Part shown: piece after piece, positions 14,910 to 16,796 of the stretch
Layout of the letters: the number at the start of each line of letters is the position of its first letter
Position numbering within the stretch: the first letter of the stretch is position 1
NCBI GenBank assembly: GCA_027014185.1
Contig: JALWEK010000021.1
Span: forward strand, 1-16,796
Length of the DNA: 16,796 nt
Reading direction: 5' to 3'
DNA from: Aquificaceae bacterium
GTDB lineage: Bacteria > Aquificota > Aquificia > Aquificales > Aquificaceae
Notes under the pieces: generated by a model
The model's input: only the letters and a program-made list of their open reading frames with translations
Databases searched by the model: none
What the model was told of the DNA's origin: nothing
Made by a program: the position numbers and the translations under genes

Positions 14910-14923
14910 GACCAGGAAAGTTA

Positions 14924-14952
14924 AAGATAAAACGTTAACATTTCCTTAACAA
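14924..14952 (-). promoter_or_regulatory. Candidate phoR promoter overlapping the Pho-box repeat
   Basis: On the minus strand TTGTTA (14952-14947) and TATCTT (14929-14924) are separated by 17 nt, 4 of 6 consensus bases each. The -35 lies inside the second TTAACA unit of the Pho-box-like repeat. The predicted start near 14917 gives a leader of under 10 nt and no Shine-Dalgarno. Confidence 0.4.
14935..14951 (+). repeat. Pho-box-like direct repeat TTAACA-N5-TTAACA
   Basis: Two identical hexamers, 14935-14940 and 14946-14951, have an 11-nt period, which places them on the same DNA face. That period and the gap of 10 nt to the pstS -10 are the layout of PhoB/PhoP activator sites; TTAACA-like units spaced by 5 nt are how the Bacillus PhoP box is described. 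The base 5 region after the second unit (ATTCC) resembles the spacer (TTTCC), but a third hexamer is not clear. Confidence 0.65.
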
Positions 14953-14961
14953 TTCCTGGTT

Positions 14962-14967
14962 TATACT
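14962..14967 (+). promoter_or_regulatory. pstS -10 element (activator-dependent promoter)
   Basis: TATACT fits the -10 consensus at 5 of 6 bases. The bases where a -35 would lie (about 14939-14944) are not consensus but are covered by the TTAACA repeat, as in Pho promoters where bound regulator replaces -35 contact. The start point would be near 14974, leaving AGAGGAGG (14974-14981) as Shine-Dalgarno for pstS. Confidence 0.6.
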
Positions 14968-14988
14968 CTGGTCAGAGGAGGTTCAGGC

Positions 14989-15978
14989 ATGAAGAAGGTA
15001 TTGGGAGGTATAGCTCTTGGGATAGCCTTCACCTTTGCCGGGGAAGTCATGACAGGAGCCGGTTCAACCTTCATTTACCCTCTCCTATCCAAGTGGGCGT
15101 ACCTGTACGAGAGGGAAACGGGAAAGAGATTGAACTACCAGTCCATAGGTTCCGGGGGCGGGGTGAGACAGATAAAGAACAGAACTGTGGATTTCGGAGC
15201 TTCAGACGCACCCTTGAGGCCCGATGAGATGAAAAAGTACAGGCTGGCCCAGTTCCCCGCTGTAATCGGGGGCGTGGTCATATCCTACAACCTGCCCGTG
15301 AAGGATCTCAAGCTCAGTACGGGGGCCGTGTGCGACATATTCCTCGGGAAGATAAAGTACTGGGACGACGAGAGGATAAAGAAACATAACCCCAAGGCAA
15401 GGCTCCCCCACAGGAAGATCACCGTGATAAGGAGGTCCGACGGGTCGGGAACCACCTGGATATTCACCAACTACCTCTCGAAAGCCTGTCCCGAGTGGAA
15501 GAAGAAGGTGGGGTACGGCAAAGCGGTGAACTGGCCAACGGGCATAGGGGCGAAGGGAAACGAGGGCGTAGCAAACTATCTCAGGAGAGTGCGGGGGGGC
15601 ATAGGCTACGTTGAGTTCGCCTACGCCCTCGAAAACAGGCTCAAAGTCGCCATAGTTCAAAACAGGGATGGAAACTTCGTCAAACCATCTATAGAGAGCT
15701 TCCAGGCGGCCGCCGCCGGAGCAAAGTGGGATCCGAAAAAGGACTTCTACGAGGTTCTCACCTGGCAGAAGGGCAAAAACGCCTACCCGATAACTGGTGC
15801 GACCTTCATAATTCTCGCTAAAGACTACCCGAAGGAGAGGAACAGGAGGGTTGTTAGCTTCTTCGACTGGGCCTTTAAGAAGGGTGATGAGGTGGCGGTG
15901 AAGCTCCACTACGTCCCCCTACCGGACAAGGTGAAGAAAAGGATAAGAGAGTACTGGAAGGCCCACGGCTGGTACTGA
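14989..15978 (+). CDS. pstS: Periplasmic phosphate-binding protein PstS
   Basis: Solute-binding component of the high-affinity Pst phosphate ABC transporter. The 329-residue sequence begins with a signal peptide MKKVLGGIALGIAFTFAG, likely cut near residue 18, without a lipobox Cys, so it should be soluble in the periplasm. Phosphate-site motifs are present: GAGSTFIYPLLSKW (23-36), SIGSGGGVRQI (52-62), DFGASDAPL (68-76), and RRSDGSGTTWIF (148-159). The C-terminal half shows GIGYVEFAYA and AYPITGATFIIL typical of the family. The Shine-Dalgarno AGAGGAGG is 7 nt from ATG. It is first in the Pst operon and its upstream region has the Pho-box-like repeat. pstC follows after 22 nt. Confidence 0.97.
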   Translation: MKKVLGGIALGIAFTFAGEVMTGAGSTFIYPLLSKWAYLYERETGKRLNYQSIGSGGGVRQIKNRTVDFGASDAPLRPDEMKKYRLAQFPAVIGGVVISYNLPVKDLKLSTGAVCDIFLGKIKYWDDERIKKHNPKARLPHRKITVIRRSDGSGTTWIFTNYLSKACPEWKKKVGYGKAVNWPTGIGAKGNEGVANYLRRVRGGIGYVEFAYALENRLKVAIVQNRDGNFVKPSIESFQAAAAGAKWDPKKDFYEVLTWQKGKNAYPITGATFIILAKDYPKERNRRVVSFFDWAFKKGDEVAVKLHYVPLPDKVKKRIREYWKAHGWY

Positions 15979-15981
15979 GGG

Positions 15982-15987
15982 TATAAT
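15982..15987 (+). promoter_or_regulatory. Possible internal -10 before pstC
   Basis: A perfect TATAAT lies in the 22-nt gap between pstS and pstC, 13 nt before the GTG start. No -35 is visible upstream inside pstS. It may be an internal promoter, a weak pause site or chance; a 5-bp GGTAT/ATACC hairpin overlaps it but is too weak to call a terminator. Confidence 0.25.
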
Positions 15988-16000
15988 CTAAATACCGAAG

Positions 16001-16796
16001 GTGAAGAGAAGAGAGGAGTTAATAGAAGCCCTCACCGGATCAACCCTAGGGTTATTTGCCCTCGGGGTTGGTTTCCTTTTTCCCATCTCCACCCTTTTCG
16101 TCCTCGTGTACGAATCCCTTCCGGCTATAAAGAAGTTCGGACTTCTGGACTTTCTAACGGGGACCACGTGGGATCCCGTTGCTGAGGTCTTCGGTGCCCT
16201 TCCGGCCCTGTTCGGGACGTTGCTCGTCACATTTATCGCCTCGGCCATAGCCCTACCCGTGAGCATAGGGATAGCCATGTTCATCTCGGAGCTCTCTCCA
16301 AAGAAACTCAAGCCGGTTTTTTCCACCGCGGTGGAACTCCTGGGGGCGATCCCAAGCATCATATACGGTATGTGGGGGCTGTTCGTGATAGCTCCCCTGA
16401 TGGCAGACTACGTGGAACCTTTCCTTCAGGAAACCTTGGGCATGGTCCCACTTCTGGGAAGGCTTTTCGAGGGAGCGCCTACGGGGGTGGATGCCCTCAC
16501 CGCGAGCTTCGTACTCTCGGTGATGATTATTCCTTTCATGAGCGCGATAGTGAAGGACGCCTTCGAAATGACACCGGAGCTTCTGAAGGAAGCCGGGTAC
16601 GGACTAGGGGCTACCAAATGGGAGGTGATCAAGAACGTGGTTATACCTTACACACTCCCGGGTATAGTGGGCGGGATGGTTCTGTCTGTAGGTAGGGCAC
16701 TCGGCGAGACAATGGCCGTGGCTTTCCTCACGGGGAACGTCCATCAGATTCCCAAGAGTCTCCTCGAGCCCCTCACGACTATAACGGTGGCCATCG
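16001..16796 (+). CDS. pstC: Phosphate ABC transporter permease PstC, 3' end missing
   Basis: Inner-membrane permease of the Pst transporter, pairing with PstA. The frame is open for 265 codons to the window edge. N-terminal KRREELIEALTGSTLGL leads into a first membrane helix (about 15-38), and then FLTGTTWDPV, a usual PstC marker, near residue 53. Further helices include TLLVTFIASAIALPVSIGIAMF (about 73-94), a segment with GAIPSIIYGMWGLFVI, and near the edge the EAA loop EAGYGLGATKWEVIKN followed by VIPYTLPGIVGGM. The start is taken as GTG at 16001-16003: an in-frame TAA is at 15989-15991 and no ATG follows until inside the membrane region. No good Shine-Dalgarno is present. Confidence 0.93.
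   Translation, partial: MKRREELIEALTGSTLGLFALGVGFLFPISTLFVLVYESLPAIKKFGLLDFLTGTTWDPVAEVFGALPALFGTLLVTFIASAIALPVSIGIAMFISELSPKKLKPVFSTAVELLGAIPSIIYGMWGLFVIAPLMADYVEPFLQETLGMVPLLGRLFEGAPTGVDALTASFVLSVMIIPFMSAIVKDAFEMTPELLKEAGYGLGATKWEVIKNVVIPYTLPGIVGGMVLSVGRALGETMAVAFLTGNVHQIPKSLLEPLTTITVAI

Noticed and set aside
15202..15909. 235-codon minus-strand open frame opposite pstS
   Set aside because: pstS carries all family motifs; the antisense frame is a by-product of GC-rich third positions and has no Shine-Dalgarno.
15980..15996. Terminator or attenuator hairpin between pstS and pstC
   Set aside because: Only a 5-bp AT-rich stem (GGTAT/ATACC) with no U run; too weak to call.

Overview
ORGANISM. 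The window looks like a compact chromosome segment from a hydrogen-oxidising thermophile of the Aquificaceae. Three things point that way: a metal-dependent KdsA whose four metal ligands fall at the same residue numbers as I recall for Aquifex aeolicus (C11, H185, E222, D233); heavy use of AGG/AGA for Arg and ATA for Ile; and extremely tight gene packing. GC is roughly 50% or slightly above by eye, higher than A. aeolicus, so a Hydrogenivirga-like relative is a reasonable but unproven guess. I see no mobile element, CRISPR array or convincing intrinsic terminator, and no gene-free stretch longer than about 110 bases. LAYOUT. (a) 1-3930, minus strand: a six-gene operon read as conserved 101-aa protein, CpoB/YbgF-like TPR lipoprotein, uppS, cdsA, galT, scpA (scpA runs off the left edge). 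Genes overlap by 4 to 8 nt or are about 10 nt apart. (b) 3980-6925, plus strand: kdsA, an unrecognised 267-aa protein, a 46-aa proline-rich acidic small protein, then metK with its own apparent leaderless promoter. (c) 6899-8834, minus strand: grpE, a 66-aa protein, hisZ; the 3' end of hisZ overlaps the 3' end of metK by 27 nt. (d) 8903-11185, plus strand: pncB, tRNA-Arg(CCG), long-chain polyprenyl diphosphate synthase, with 3 nt and 1 nt between the three genes. (e) 11172-12346, minus strand: a Spy/CpxP-like secreted protein then a PP2C phosphatase, joined by a GTGA overlap. (f) 12366-13762, plus strand: hisA then a PhoB-like response regulator. (g) 13759-14909, minus strand: phoR-like kinase then a 57-aa small protein with a TTG start. 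(h) 14989 to the right edge, plus strand: pstS and the start of pstC, behind a Pho-box-like direct repeat. HOW THE GENES WORK TOGETHER. Envelope and lipid supply is well represented: Kdo-8-P synthesis, polyprenyl carrier, CDP-diacylglycerol, quinone side chain and an outer-membrane-associated TPR protein. hisZ and hisA belong to histidine biosynthesis but sit in separate transcripts. The right third is a phosphate-starvation module: PhoB-like regulator, PhoR-like kinase without membrane segments, and the Pst transporter. Its two divergent promoters share one repeat, TTAACA-N5-TTAACA. The most interesting signals are regulatory: several genes (metK, pncB, hisA) lack a Shine-Dalgarno and have a -10-like hexamer exactly 7 nt before ATG, two divergent gene pairs have abutting or overlapping -10 elements on opposite strands, and one gene begins one base after a tRNA. 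Three small proteins (46, 57 and 66 aa) and two larger ones (101 and 267 aa) have no function I can recognise with confidence.
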